A stretch of DNA of 64,000 bases from Sarcocystis neurona. Lineage: Eukaryota > Apicomplexa > Conoidasida > Eucoccidiorida > Sarcocystidae. Numbering within the stretch: position 1 is the first letter of the stretch; every line of letters starts with the position of its first letter. Position numbers and translations under genes: made by a program. The notes under the pieces are model-generated. The model was not told the origin of the DNA. It did no database searches and was given only the letters and a program-made list of their open reading frames with translations. Location of the stretch: contig KL647305.1 of the NCBI GenBank assembly GCA_000727475.1, positions 1,786,030 to 1,850,029 on the forward strand, given 5' to 3'. This document shows, piece by piece, positions 1 to 12,908 of the stretch.

Positions 1-122
1 CTGCTGCCACCATGTCACGCGCCTTGCCCTCTGCTGCGCAGATGCGTCTGCTGCTGCAGCGGTAGAGACTGCTGCTGCTTCTGAAGAACGCTGGCCTCTC
101 TGTACTGCTGCTGCTGCTGCAG

Positions 123-601
123 GAGACGCAGCTCTTCTGGATCGACGCGGCGTTGGGTCTGCCACTGCACGTGGCAACAGCGCCGTTTATCGCGTCCCAC
201 GTTATTCCGCTGCAGTCGGTTCATTTGTACCACCACCACCGCAGTGCAGGAGAAGCAGCTGAAGCAGCAGAGGAGAAGAAAAAGGAAGAGACAGAGGAGA
301 AGGAAATCGAAGACGAACTCGCCTCGTATATCGAGCAGTCTAACGCCGTGGTGCTCGTGCATGCGCAGACGGACGAACTTTTCTTTTTCCTTCCTGATCG
401 GAGGAACCACAAGACACAGCAGCAGCAGCCCGGTCGACTTCCTCTCCTCGATCGCGTAAGTGTCTACGACACCTGCTGCTCCTCTGCCCTCCCTGCGGCC
501 ATCTGCCCTCCTCTTCCTTCGCTTTTTTGCCAAATTCGACCGTAACGTCTCTGCCGGGTGCTGCTTTCCTTCCCGCGCGTCGCCTGCCTCTGCGACTACA
601 A

Positions 602-633
<32 letters not shown>

Positions 634-3600
634 TTCTGCTGCTGCTGCTTCTGCTGTCTGCAAGCGCTGCTGCTGCAGCAGCTGCCGAGACCTCGGCGAA
701 CATGCCGCCGACTCTGCTGCAGCCGTGGGACCGGTACGTCGGACAACGTATGTGGGTGCGACTGTTCCTGCTGTTGTCTTTCCGGGTCAACGGCTGCTGC
801 TGCGACTCCCGTTTCTCCTGGTGCGGGTGCTCCGGCCGCTCTGCTGCTGCTGCTGTGGAAGATGCTACACTCTTTCGTGCTCCTCGTGCCTTATCTTTTC
901 AGTCCCGCGCGTCCTGCACTCCGTTCATTGCTGACGCTGCTACGGCGCTCGCTGCTGCTGCTGTTGGTTCTGCCGCTCTTGCGTTTCCGCTGCTGTTACT
1001 GCTGCTGTTCTTGGTTTTGCTGCTCCTGCTTTTCTGCTGCTGTTGCTGCTGCTGCTCCTCCTCCTGCTGCTGCTCTTAACCTGCTGCTGGTGTTGATGGA
1101 GCACAGCCGTTGATGCTGCTGCTGTTGCTGCTGCAATCGAACGGCGTGTCAGGTGGACTGCGACTTGGCGGAATATCTCTCACGACGGCTGACGCTCTAC
1201 AAAATCGCCTACGCAGAGCAGGAGCTCCGAGGCTACTTCCTACGTCCCAGCAGCAGCAGCAGGGCGGGGGAAGGCGAGGGAAGTGACGAGTCGTGCAGCG
1301 TCCGACTGCAGCAGGCGTGGAATTTTGATTTGTCGCATGGGGGGACCCACGCGCTTGTTGGTGGGTCACTTCATTTCTTCCGTGATAACCTGCGTAGTTA
1401 GACTTCAATGGTTCTTACTCGGTACATCTCTCCATATACTTATATATGTTTATATGCATAGGTGGATGGATATATTCGCATATTCACTGTGTACGTCTGT
1501 GTATATATTGCTGGTTTTATGAATATATATATATATATATATGTATGGATGTATATATTTGCATATTTACGTAAGCGTACATGCTGGACAGATGTCTACG
1601 TCCTGTATCCTGTGTTGGGATAATACGTATATATATGTATATGGATCTACATGTGTACGTAGAAGTAGAAATAGGCAGTGGCATGTGTAAGCCACTGTGT
1701 TTTATGAATAGACAGACGTATATTTCTATCTACCCCTCTTGGTATATACCGACATGCGTATGTATGTATATTCTACCTATATATATAGAGAGAGAGAGAA
1801 AGAAAGTTGACGCGCATATGGATATAAAGAGAGAGATATATGTACATATTTATATATCTTATATATACTGCTATACATGTGCATATATAAATTCAGGTAT
1901 ATCTATAGATACATATACATACACACATACATATATATGAAGAGAGAGATATATGTACATATTTATATATCTTATATATACTGCTATACATGTGCATATA
2001 TAAATTCAGGTATATCTATAGATACATATACATACACACATATATATATATATATTCATATGTATGTATATACTTAGGTACACATGTGCTGATAGATTTA
2101 GATGTGGAGAGACATATGATATGGACATATTTCTATGGTGATATATATATATGTATATAGATGTGTACATGTATATGAATACATTCTGACACGTATAGAT
2201 ACTGAGACATATATATACATATATATATGTATATGGATGGATGTACATATCCATATATATATGTATGTATAAGTAGACGAATGGAGCAGGGACTTGTGTG
2301 CGTGTGTCAGTGTGAAGTTTTTCACTGCGTGCGTTTGTGTAAATGTCATCTTCTAGAGCGGTGAAGAACGTCTGCATTCCCGTACGCCTCCGTAGGCGGT
2401 CCTCCTCCACACTGCTACTTCTACGTCGGAGAATCTAAACAAACGTGTTTGTGTGTGTCTCTCCGTCTGCTGTTATGTATACGTGCATGCGCATGTATTT
2501 GGAGAAGAAGAGAGGACGAAAAGACGAACAGAAGGGAGGGAGAAGAGAGATGTACGTACGTCTCGGCGTCTCGGTGTGTGAGTGTTTGTGCGTCGTATTA
2601 ACGGTATCGAAAGACAGGAGAACGGCGGTATCTGCATGCGTTTAGAGGGCGAGAGATCGGAAGGGGGAGGATCGTTCGTATCTGCATGCGTTTAGAGGGC
2701 GAGAGACGGAAGGGCAGAGCGCAACGGAAGGGCAGAGCGCAACAATTTTTGATGCGGCGGAGTGTGCGACGGTGTGCTGCTGCAGTTGCTGCGCGGCCGC
2801 TCCATTCAAATTACCCGCACGTTCCCGTCCTCACGACCACCAAAATTACTCTTCTTCATAAATATATCAATCCCAACCTTATCGCTATTATATCCCAGGT
2901 AAGACTGCATGCGTCTGTATACAGTGTATCTTTACATATAGATACGTAGATGTAGATAGGTAGATACGGATATATTTAGTACATAGAGATATACGAACTG
3001 TATACATTTTCTAGTCTCCCATATATATATGTCTGATATTTATACATTTGCATCACGTATATAGGGATACATGCAATCTACACGTGTGGAACTCTCCTTT
3101 GCATATACATGAATCCCAGTCTCATCGCTGCTATATCATAGGTAACAGGCTGCATGCACGTATACACTTACATATATATATATGTGATACATTAGATATC
3201 TGAATATTACCAAATATACATATATACATGACTCTGCTCCGCTGGTCGACTAATGGAGTCCCGTTGGGCTTCTGCTAGCGGTGATACTTCATGCATATAT
3301 ATGTCTCTTTGCGTTATGTGTGGTCTGTACGTAGCGCCTCACACATCTGGACTGGTGTATGCATATATATACTTCTAGGATAAATACGTGTTATATAGTT
3401 GGAAAGGTTACAAGTGTAGAGATTACATATATATATAGATATATAGATATAAGGGATATATGGAGAAGAGATGCATGCAGTGTTACCTGTATGTGATATA
3501 ATATATGTGTGTGTATTCTCTCGAGGCACGGCGTATAGTAGGAATAGGCGTATACATGCGAGCTAGTATGTATATCTGTGAGTCTCTGCAAAGGTCTATT

Positions 3601-6600
3601 TACATAAATATATATATATATGAATGCGTCTCCATTAGACAGAAGTGTACGTATATGTACAAGTGTATGTATAAGTCTGCGTGGGCGGAGGTTTGTAGGT
3701 TTGTATATCTCCGTCTCTCTGTCTGTTGGCCTGTGTATGTATGTGTGTCTCTCTCCCTGTATATATATGTATATCCCTGTCTGCGTCTCTCCTTATATAT
3801 ATGTATATATATATGCATGTATACGTATATACGTGTATATGTGTATAAGTGCGCCTGGGCAGACGTACGTATATCACCGTTTCTCTATCTCTTCGCGCGT
3901 GTGTGTCCCTCTCTCCCTGTATATATATATACATGTGTGTATCCCTCTCTGCCTCTCTATATACATATATACACATATATGTATGTAAACGTATATACGT
4001 GTATGTATGTATAAGTGTACATGGGCAGACGTACGCATACTGTCGTTTCGCTGTCCCTTTGTGCCTATGTGTGTGTGTCTCTCTCCCTATATATATATAT
4101 ATATATGTGTCGCTCTCCCTTTGCCTCTTCCATTATATATATGTGTGGTGCATGTATGCCTATATATATATAAATCTGGACACGCCCGTGTACGTAGAAA
4201 TCGCTCTCTCTCTCTCTGTGTCCCACTGTCTCTCTACACGTGGAGACCACCTTCCCTTCGCTTCTTCTCGTCTCCGTTCTTCCCATCGTCGTGCATCCCC
4301 TTCAGTCACTTACACACCTACACGCATATACGCCCATATTTGTGTATGTGGAGTTCTCCTCATGTGCATATATGATATGTGTGTGTATGTACTACTACTG
4401 CTGCTGCTGTTGTGCGGGTGTCTGGAGGGTTTCTTTTGCTGCTGCTGTGGACGCGCTGCGCCTTTCCTTCTTCCTTTTTTGTCCTCTGCAGGACGTGGGT
4501 GAAGCAGCGGCCAAGACGCAGGAAGGCACGGTCGAGAAGCTGCTGTTGCTGACGTTGATTAATCTGGTGGACGGCTCTGTTGTCTATACAAATCCCCTTC
4601 CCTCAGGGGCTTCGCTTCCTTTGCATGCGGTGGTAATTCCTTCTTCACAGCTGCCAGAGCTACGGCGGGGCACCACCTCTCCCGTCTTCGTTAAAATGAG
4701 AAGAGTCATCTCTTGCGCGACGTGTATGTGTGGACGTGGAGGTTCGTGAGAGTCTGCTGCAGCACTAGCTACCTCGAGGAACTGTATACCTGTGTTGCTG
4801 CTCGACTTGCTGCTGCAAGGAGGACGGTTCCATGTGGTGCTGCTCCTCCTGCTCTGTCGCAGACGACGCCGCTATTGCTGTGTCGTAGGTCGCTGTCGGG
4901 GGGCCTCTTCCTCTGTGCGAGCTACAACGTGCTGCTGCGGCAACTCGTTGCTTCTGCTGCTGCTGCTGCTGGCTGCCGCCTGCGCCTGCTGCTGCTGTTG
5001 CTGACTGCCCCTGCTGCTGACTGCTGCCGCTCGCTGCTGCTGCTGCTGCCGGTCGTTGTTGCCGCCTTTGGGGATGCCGGTCTTCCCTTCTTCAAGTGCG
5101 TCTCTCTTCTTGCCGCTTGATAGGAAGAAGCATCTGCCTGTTGCAGCATAGTCTCCCGCTGCTTTTATTCGTTCTCTTCTTCTTTTCTGAGTGCTCCCGC
5201 TGGCTCGCCTCTCCTTCGTAAAACTGCCTGTTGCATTCCGCTGCTGCTGCTTGCATGCCTGCTGCCACACACTCCCACGACACCCCCGCCTCTTTTGCAC
5301 AAATTTCAGCTGCCTGTCGCTGCGGCCACTACGGGTGCTGCTGCTGCTGATGCTGCTGCTCCTGTTGCTGCTGCTGCTGACGCGCCGTTGCAGCTGCTGC
5401 TGGTGCTGATTTTTTGTTGCCGTCGTCGGTAGCAGAGGAACTCACGTCTTGTGCTGCTTCTTCCCACCTGCTGTCGGCTACCGGGAAGCGGGAAGAGGCA
5501 GGGCGCGGAGAAATGGGCGAAGGCGTTTCACCTGCTGCTGCTGCTGCTGCTCCTGCTGCGACCCGCTACCCTTAGGTGTACGATAACGTCGTCGTTGTTC
5601 ACTACTGGAACGTCTTCCACACGCGCTTCGAGCTGCACGTAGTGGAGCTTTACGACGCGCAGAAAGACGAAGGTGAACTCTTCTCCCCTGCAGACATCTC
5701 CTCTCTCTGTGGCGGTTTGTTGCTGTCGCGTCTCCGTCTTCCTGTCTCGGCTTCCCTCGCCGTCTCTCTCTGCGGCCGTCTCTGCGTTTTTGTGTGGGGC
5801 ACATCACGTACGATATGTAGTACAACTTGACAAACTTTCTTCACACGTAGCATGCGTTTTCCCCTGTCTTGTCACCAAGTAGTTTTCTTCTAAGTAGTAG
5901 ATCTGTAGACAAAAGAAAGTATGCGTGGGTGCGTGTGTTCGTCCACACAAATACACCTGTATCTATAGATATATACAGAGAGAGTGCGGGAGGGGGAGGG
6001 TAAGATGTCCATGTATCGCGAGGACAACTCATCTACATATGTGTACGTATATACGTGTACACAAATATTTATATATAGATAGATAGAGAGAAAGAGAAGG
6101 GTGTATAGGGAGAAGAAAGTGAACACGTTTATGTACATATACGGCTGTACATTTTATACACATATGTGCACTTACATACACGTACATATAGAGAAGGGTG
6201 GGCGTATAGAGAGAAGAAAGTGAATACGTTTATGCACATAAAACGGGCATACATTCGCATATATATGTGGGTGAGAATATATATATATATGTATGTGCAT
6301 GCACGAGTGTATGTTTGTGTGTCTGGGTGTCTTGTGTGTGTGTGTCTTTCAGGTAGTAGGTATACATGCATGCACGTAACTCTACACACACATATATATA
6401 TGTGTAGGTGTACCCATTCTTTTATATGTGTACGTGTGTTTCAGCTACATACGTGTGTGTATAAGTACGTGTGTGTTTACACGTATACGTCCATGTGCTC
6501 ATGGCAGCAGGCCAAGAGAAGGAGGAGGACAGTCTTCGAGTACGTGTTGCTGACACATGCAGACAGAAGATATCATCGGAACAGACTTGAGAATCGATGA

Positions 6601-9600
6601 AATGCAGGAACGTCCACTTCTTCTTCGTCCACACATCGTCAGCCCATGTCTCGTTCTCTCCATACACACGCAGACACACAGGTCTACCTGTTTTTTCTCA
6701 ATTTAGATACGAGCACAAATATATACAACTATATCTACGTACACACACATATGTATGGATGGCTTCATAGATACGTAGATAGATATTAACATACTTGTGT
6801 ATATATGCCTGTCTACCTGCATCTTTGCTGCGTCCTACAAACATCCCTACGGTGCCATATATATATATAATGTACGGCGTCGTTGTGATCTACACGGATA
6901 TATGTGCCTCTACACGCATATATGCAGGTATATATATATATATATGGGATCAAAGTGGTCTACACAAATATGTGTGTGTGGGTATCTCTCTCTCTCTACA
7001 CACACACATATATGTATATATATGTGAACGGCATCGTAGTGATCTGCACATATATTTGTATCTCTCTATCTCTCTCTCTATACATATATAGCTTCGTGTG
7101 TGTTTGTATATATATATATATATATGGCGTCATAGTGATCTACACATATATGTGCATCTCTCTGTGTGTATAAATGTGTGTATGCATAGATGTACGAGTG
7201 CGGTATGATACGGGTGTATATGAATAAATTTAGTTGTGCTGGACCGTCTAGAGATATAGACGCGTGCTGCAGAGCCATAGAGAGAGCTGCTGCGAACGAA
7301 GCGCCGGGTCTGTCTCACCGGCTGCTTGCGTCTCTTTGTCGCTCTTCCTTCGTCTGGCCCTTTGTCGCCCTTTCCGTCTCTCTTTCGGTCTGCCTCTGTG
7401 TTTCTTGTTTTGCATCCTTTCGTTGGTCGGTGGGCTGCGTAGCGGGGGACGCATGTCGCCAAGTCAATAATCGTGGAGCACGGACGAGGCCTGCAGACGC
7501 ATGCGAGGAGACGCGTTTGCTGCTGCTGCTGCTGTGCTGCTGCTGCTGCTGTGCTGCTGCTGCTGTGCTGCTGCTGCTGGTGCTGCTGCTGCTGTGCTGC
7601 TGCTGCTGTGCTGCTGCTGCTGGTGCTGCTGCTGCTGCTGTGCTGCTGCTGCTGGTGCTGCTGCTGCTGGTGGTGCTACTGCAGGACCCTGGAGTATTAT
7701 TTTGTCAGCGATGCTCCACATCGTCCCATCAGACACCGGGTTCGAGATGCCAGTCCCCGCGTCGCTTGCAGAGACGTACGTTCTGCCGTCGGGTGTACGT
7801 ACACTCGGGGTCTCGGCGACTCGACAAGGCATCACGACGCGGGCCCTGCTGCTGGTGAGAGCACTTCCGGTTATATCTTCTTCTCCTCCCCCTCTCGGGG
7901 TTCGCCGTCTTCTGGGCGTCCTCCTCTTCCTTCTGCGCCACGCGACGCTCTTCTTGCGCTTTCTGTCTTGGCCCTTGCCCCTGCCCCCAGCAGCGGCGCT
8001 GCTGCAGCAAGTGCGTGTGTGTGTTTGTGTGTGTCGCGCGTGTGAGCGCCTGGGGACTTTTTTGCTTGCCTCAGGGCACGGGCCACGGTCAGCAGATCTT
8101 CGCTCTGTCGACGCAGTACGCCAATGCACGCCGACCGAGGCTGTCTCCCCACAGCCCTCCGCAGCAGCAGCAACAGCAGCAAATCGAAGATGGCCTGCTG
8201 CCCTACCATCCCGTCCTCTCCCTCTCTCCGCAGGACTGTCTCTCCTACTCTCAGCAGGTCAGTCCTGCGTCGTGCAGGCAGATACGCGACAGAGAGCGCG
8301 AGAGACGTACGTGAAGACAAATATCTACGCAGGTGCACGCATCTGCCCGGCCTCTGTCTGTAAAAAGACCTGCATTACTGCGTGTGGATATACATGTATA
8401 TATGTGCGTGGGTGTGAAGTACGTATATATGTATGTGGGATCATCGCGGAACCGAGGCGTCAGAGACTCGTACGTTTCTTAATGGTATATGTGTGTGTGT
8501 TTGTGTGGAAGTGTGTGTGAAATGGGTGTACATATATATCTGTATGCAGGAACTCAAAGGACACGCATGTGCATACATGTATATACGTATATAATATCTA
8601 TAGTATATAATATATATAGGATATATATATACGTATATCTACAAGATTCCTATATGTGTATATGTGTGCATATATGTATGTATATGTGGATGTAGATCTC
8701 CGGGCATATATGTTTGAATAAGAAAATCACTTCTCTGCGGGCGGAGGTGGCCGCTTAAATGGAGCAGCAGAAGCATATCAAGTTTCAAGGCACATACGCC
8801 TGAAGACCGAGCGTATGTAAAGGGTGATGTAAATTTCTTCATCTCGGCTTCTCAAGAGAGAAAGAGACGGAGACAGCGCACGCTCACGAAGGCGTGCATT
8901 CCTGACCGACTGCTGCCACACTCCGACGGACAGCTCACGCATATGTATATATATGTGGACCCTACTCCGAGAGCTAGCTAGCTCTCACTCTAGTAGTAGT
9001 ATAGGTATCTTTGTATAAGTGGCTCTTCTATATATGTGTGGCTCACTTATATAGAGCTTCTATAGATCTGCATGCGGCTCTTCTGAACTGTCGTCCCTCT
9101 CTCACATATTCGGTGCTGCTGTCCCTCACACGTGTAGACATTTGGAGCACTTCAGTAAGAGATGAAAGGCCCGTCTTGTTGGGGCCCTTCGGTTAAGGGG
9201 GACAGTGCTGTGTGACGCACTTGTGTGACTTAGCTTTTCTGTTCAGCGTACAGGTGGCTCCTACCCCGTGTGTGCTGTGGAAGTCTTCAATTTTCCAAAC
9301 TACACAACTTCTCGTCTATAACGGGAGGTGTGTCCAAATCTTTGTATTTTGAAAGGGTGTTCGGCCTCCTTAGATTTCCTGTATATTGAGCAGATCTTCT
9401 ACTTACATGTACATATGTGTATATGTATATATATATGTATGTGGGTGCTGTTGGTCGCGTGCGGTTCTCTTCAGACTGTGTCAGATATATGTGACGCCCG
9501 CCCCGTAGACTTCTCCCGTCACTCTTTCATATAAAGGTTGCCCATTCTTTTCTGCGTGTGCGGCGCACCTTTTTTGCTGGGCTTGTAGTGCGTCATAGTA

Positions 9601-11933
9601 GGACACGGCTCTACTACAGGTGGCTGCTCCGCTTCTACAGAGATGGCGGCCTTGTTGTAGGCGACTGGTACAGGCATACCGCGACGCTTCGTACATGTGG
9701 CTCCTCTGACATACTAGATGCTGCTGCTCTTGTGTTTCGTATATATATGTACATATTCATATGCACATATGTGTGTATATGTATGTGTGTGTGGCTGCAG
9801 TTGCATATGTGTGTGTGTGTGGCTGCAGTTGCATATGTGTGTGTGTGTGAGGACTGCTGGTGCTGTGGTGCTGTTCCGTATAACTGCTGCTGCTGCTGGT
9901 GTTGCTGCACCTTGGGGGTAACAGGTGCGCTGTTTTTGCAGAAAATGGTGTTGCTGCATGCTGCTGCAGGTGTTCTTCGTCCGAGGCATCGCCGCGCACC
10001 CGACGTCTAGAGAGTCGACCTCGTCCATCTTCTCCTTCGGAGTGGATCTCTTCTTCTCCCCCGTGCAACCAGCGAAGGTACGATTACTCTCCCTCACCAC
10101 ACATGAATACATACACATACATACATATATATATACATATATATATCTGTGTATATGTCTATACCTTCCACTCCAGTTGCGTGCCTGCTATTGTACGTAC
10201 ATATATATATTATGTGTACTTATGATGTGTCCCGTATCTAGACGTACATATAGTTATTTATGTGGATATATAGAGAGAGAGACACACACACAGTGACATA
10301 TATATATATACATCCGTATGTGTAGAGAGAGATAGATAGTAGATGGATAAATTGGTAAACAAACACGTAGATAGACAGATAGATACGTAGATAGACAGAT
10401 AGACACATAAATAGATAGATACACACATAGGTAGGTAGATAGACACATAGATAGGTAGATAGAGACATAGATAGGTAGATAGAGACATAGATAGGTAGAT
10501 AGAGACATAGATAGGTAGATAGAGACATAGATAGGTAGATAGAGACATAGATAGATAGACACCGATAGATTGATATAGATAGATAGATATAGACAGATAT
10601 ACATGTGAGTCTGTATCCTTGCGTATATATATATATGTGTTTATATATTCGTTTGTGTGAGTATGAATATCGGCGTGCGCATGTGTCTGAATCCACACAG
10701 CGCCCACTCCTCTCTTCGGTCCGGTCTGCCTGCGCCCTCCCTTTGTATCTCGTTTTCGCCGGTGAAGATACGAGGCAGACAAACGAGTAATTTTTACGAT
10801 AAATATATATAATGTTTATATATTCGCATGCGTATTTGCGGCACTCCATGTCTTCGCAGTAATTCTCTTCGTCGTGTGTGTCTCTGTGTAGGTCCATACC
10901 CGTGCGTTCTCGCAGAGGTGTATGTACTTCCATTTGTATAGACGAAGGTACACGCATATATATATGTGTGTGTGGACTCTTCCATACATACCTATATATA
11001 CACATGTATGTATGTGTGTATAGCACTGTCTGCATTTCTCTACAGGGGTGTACATCCGTTAATATTCTCGTTTCCCCCTCGGCGTCTTTTTGTTTGAGGA
11101 GGTTGTTTTTCAATTTGAATTTCTTCTAAACGCTGCACATGCGCGGGTGTACACACCTCTGCCATTGCAGCCTTCCTCGTATGCGTCCCCGTCACCACGT
11201 CCTTGCTGAACAAAAGAAGTAGACATCCTCACGCGCACATATATACATATATGTATCTCGAATATGCATATTTTGGCCTATGCGTGTCTACAGGTGTATG
11301 CATCTTTCTGTACGTATATACATTTGTAGACGTGTTTACGTATNNNNNNNNNNNNNNNNNNNNNNNNNNNNNNNNNNNNNNNNNNNNNNNNNNNNNNNNN
11401 NNNNNNNNNNNNNNNNNNNNNNNNNNNNNNNNNNNNNNNNNNNNNNNNNNNNNNNNNNNNNNNNNNNNNNNNNNNNNNNNNNNNNNNNNNNNNNNNNNNN
11501 NNNNNNNNNNNNNNNNNNNNNNNNNNNNNNNNNNNNNNNNNNNNNNNNNNNNNNNNNNNNNNNNNNNNNNNNNNNNNNNNNNNNNNNNNNNNNNNNNNNN
11601 NNNNNNNNNNNNNNNNNNNNNNNNNNNNNNNNNNNNNNNNNNNNNNNNNNNNNNNNNNNNNNNNNNNNNNNNNNNNNNNNNNNNNNNNNNNNNNNNNNNN
11701 NNNNNNNNNNNNNNNNNNNNNNNNNNNNNNNNNNNNNNNNNNNNNNNNNNNNNNNNNNNNNNNNNNNNNNNNNNNNNNNNNNNNNNNNNNNNNNNNNNNN
11801 NNNNNNNNNNNNNNNNNNNNNNNNNNNNNNNNNNNNNNNNNNNNNNNNNNNNNNNNNNNNNNNNNNNNNNNNNNNNNNNNNNNNNNNNNNNNNNNNNNNN
11901 NNNNNNNNNNNNNNNNNNNNNNTCTGTTTGTTG

Positions 11934-11972
<39 letters not shown>

Positions 11973-12908
11973 TGTATGCGTACATGTATATATACATAGA
12001 TATATATATGTACGTGGTAGCTGTATCTATTTGTTTTGTGCTTATATTAGGCACGCGTATATCCGCGTGCGAAGTATATATGCGCAATCATGTCTCTGTC
12101 TAGCGCCATATATATTCCGCCATGACTGTTAACATCCCTGTGACTGCTTGGACGTCTGCAGTAAAGTTTCACGCATATCTCCGTATGTATCTTCAAACAT
12201 ATATATATAAAGAGAGATATGGGTAGGTTGTATAGAGAGAGACAGACAGAAGGAGGGGGAGAGGGAAGGGGAAAGACACTCTGGAAGGGCATGCAATTCC
12301 CTCTGTGTATATGTGTGTGCGTATGTGTTCATATACCTTCCCGTCTTTGCACGTGAACATATATAACTCTCACATATGCAAGGGTGTACAACTACACATA
12401 TATATGCGCATATTTACGTATAAATACATTTGTGTATACAAAAACATATATTTCAACATACATGTACATATGTACCTTTATGTCATTAGATATGTGTGTC
12501 TGTAGTATACATGCACATATATAGGTATACATATATATATATATATATAAACACATGTAAACATATATATATACATATGTATATTATTATATTTGTATGT
12601 CTGTAATGTATATGTGTAGATATGTGTGTATAGGCGTCTGGGTGAATAGCTGGACAGACAACAGAGGTGGGTGTTGTGTTTTTCAGCGCAGGTTGCGGTG
12701 CGTGTGCTTGCATGTGTGTGGACGTGATCTTCTTCAGTATATCACTCTTTCTTGTGTTCTTTTCTCCCGCTTCTTTCAGGGCTTTGACGTGTTGAATCCC
12801 CACTTCAATTATGGACTGTTGGGCGGCGCCATGGCGCTGTTGTTCGGACTCGTTCTCTTCACGCGGTGGCGCGCAAAGGAAGAAGACCTTGCGGCGAAGT
12901 GGACGTAG
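123..12908 (+). CDS. EMC1: ER membrane protein complex subunit 1 (EMC1), 3' part, 9 exons
   Basis: EMC1 is the large scaffold subunit of the EMC, which inserts tail-anchored and multi-pass proteins in the ER; its lumenal part is beta-propeller-rich and ends in one membrane helix. The exons I join are 123-455, 1153-1360, 2786-2898, 4492-4632, 5576-5672, 7709-7854, 8075-8257, 9970-10077 and 12780-12908. All have GT/AG borders and matching phases, giving 485 codons plus TAG. The joined product carries the conserved C-terminal EMC1 blocks in order: INPNLIAI, VVVVHYWN (residues 270-277) with VELYDA, ETYVLPSG and QGITTRALLLGTG, YANARRP, LLPYHP, VRGIAAHPTSREST, FSFGVDLFFSP, GFDVLNPHFNYG, and a final helix LLGGAMALLFGLVLF before a short basic tail. 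The N-terminal propeller lies upstream of the window. An acidic Glu/Lys insert (residues about 45-65) and a Gln run are lineage additions. Exon starts at 123, 2786 and 7709 are the least certain. Family assignment is firm. Confidence 0.92.
597..1080. repeat. CTG/CTT trinucleotide-rich tract in EMC1 intron
   Basis: Dense CTG with interspersed CTT and CTC fills most of the 456-1152 intron of EMC1. All three forward frames are open for long stretches (Leu, Cys or Ala readings). That is a property of the triplet repeat and not evidence of coding; the flanking exons join in phase across it. Confidence 0.8.
1827..2052. repeat. 113-bp tandem duplication in EMC1 intron
   Basis: Two near-identical 113-bp units stand head to tail (about 1827-1939 and 1940-2052). 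Each holds a GAGAGATATATG start, a TGCTATACATGTGCA core and an ACATACACACA end. It lies in the 1361-2785 intron, in AT-rich microsatellite DNA that has no other recognisable content. Confidence 0.85.
2899..4491. repeat. AT/GT microsatellite-filled EMC1 intron
   Basis: The intron opens with GTAAGA after ISQ and closes with CTCTGCAG before DVGE. Its body is degenerate TATATGTATATA, GTGTGTGT and CTCTCTCT sequence. Between 3600 and 4150 there are repeated blocks of a GGGCAGACGTACG motif followed by a CTCTCTCCCTGTATATAT stretch, which look like a degenerate repeat of about 170-190 bp. I see no exon. Confidence 0.7.
5673..7708. repeat. EMC1 intron with microsatellites and a GCT-repeat end
   Basis: The donor is AAG|GTGAAC and the acceptor TTTTGTCAG. 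From 5880 to 7250 the intron is TATA/GTGT-type microsatellite. It includes three spaced copies of a GTGATCTACAC motif (about 6887, 7034 as a variant, and 7135). From 7518 to 7680 it is a (GCT)n/(GCTGCTGCTGCTGTGCTGCTG)n array. No exon was recognised inside. Confidence 0.65.
8258..9969. other. EMC1 intron (1.7 kb)
   Basis: The donor is CAG|GTCAGT and the acceptor CTGCTGCAG. It joins SYSQQ to VFFVRGIAAHP in phase 0, matching the contiguous family sequence. Contents are microsatellites and CTG runs. A 26-bp GTGTGTGTGGCTGCAGTTGCATAT-type unit is present twice near 9786-9840. An alternative acceptor at 9942 would add nine codons to the next exon. Confidence 0.7.
10441..10552. repeat. 20-bp tandem array (AGAGACATAGATAGGTAGAT)n
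   Basis: About five and a half copies of a 20-bp unit stand head to tail, flanked on both sides by degenerate ATAG/ACAG repeats (10330-10600). It lies in the last EMC1 intron. The period is not a multiple of three and no coding role is likely. Confidence 0.9.
11344..11922. other. Assembly gap (579 N)
   Basis: A run of undetermined bases in the last EMC1 intron (10078-12779), followed directly by a GT-dinucleotide run. The true size is unknown. Confidence 0.99.
11936..11971. repeat. (GT)n dinucleotide run
   Basis: About 17 uninterrupted GT units adjoin the assembly gap. Such runs often cause sequencing or assembly breaks, which may explain the gap. Confidence 0.9.

Noticed and set aside
460..1113. 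Long Leu/Cys/Ser open frames over the CTG tract at the left end
   Set aside because: They lie in an EMC1 intron whose flanking exons join in phase; the frames stay open only because of period-3 repeats.
3505..4502. Overlapping Tyr/Cys/Val/Ser-rich frames on the plus strand
   Set aside because: Repetitive TATATGTATA/CTCTCTC sequence inside an EMC1 intron; no splice-compatible product.
7510..7680. GCT/CAG array as a CRISPR-like repeat
   Set aside because: No spacers of uniform length; it is a simple trinucleotide repeat in a eukaryotic intron.
10238..11113. 291-codon minus-strand Tyr/Ile/Leu/Ser frame
   Set aside because: It is made from ATAG/TATATG microsatellites in an EMC1 intron.
11203..12132. 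Open frames across 11203-12132 on both strands
   Set aside because: They consist mainly of undetermined bases in the assembly gap.
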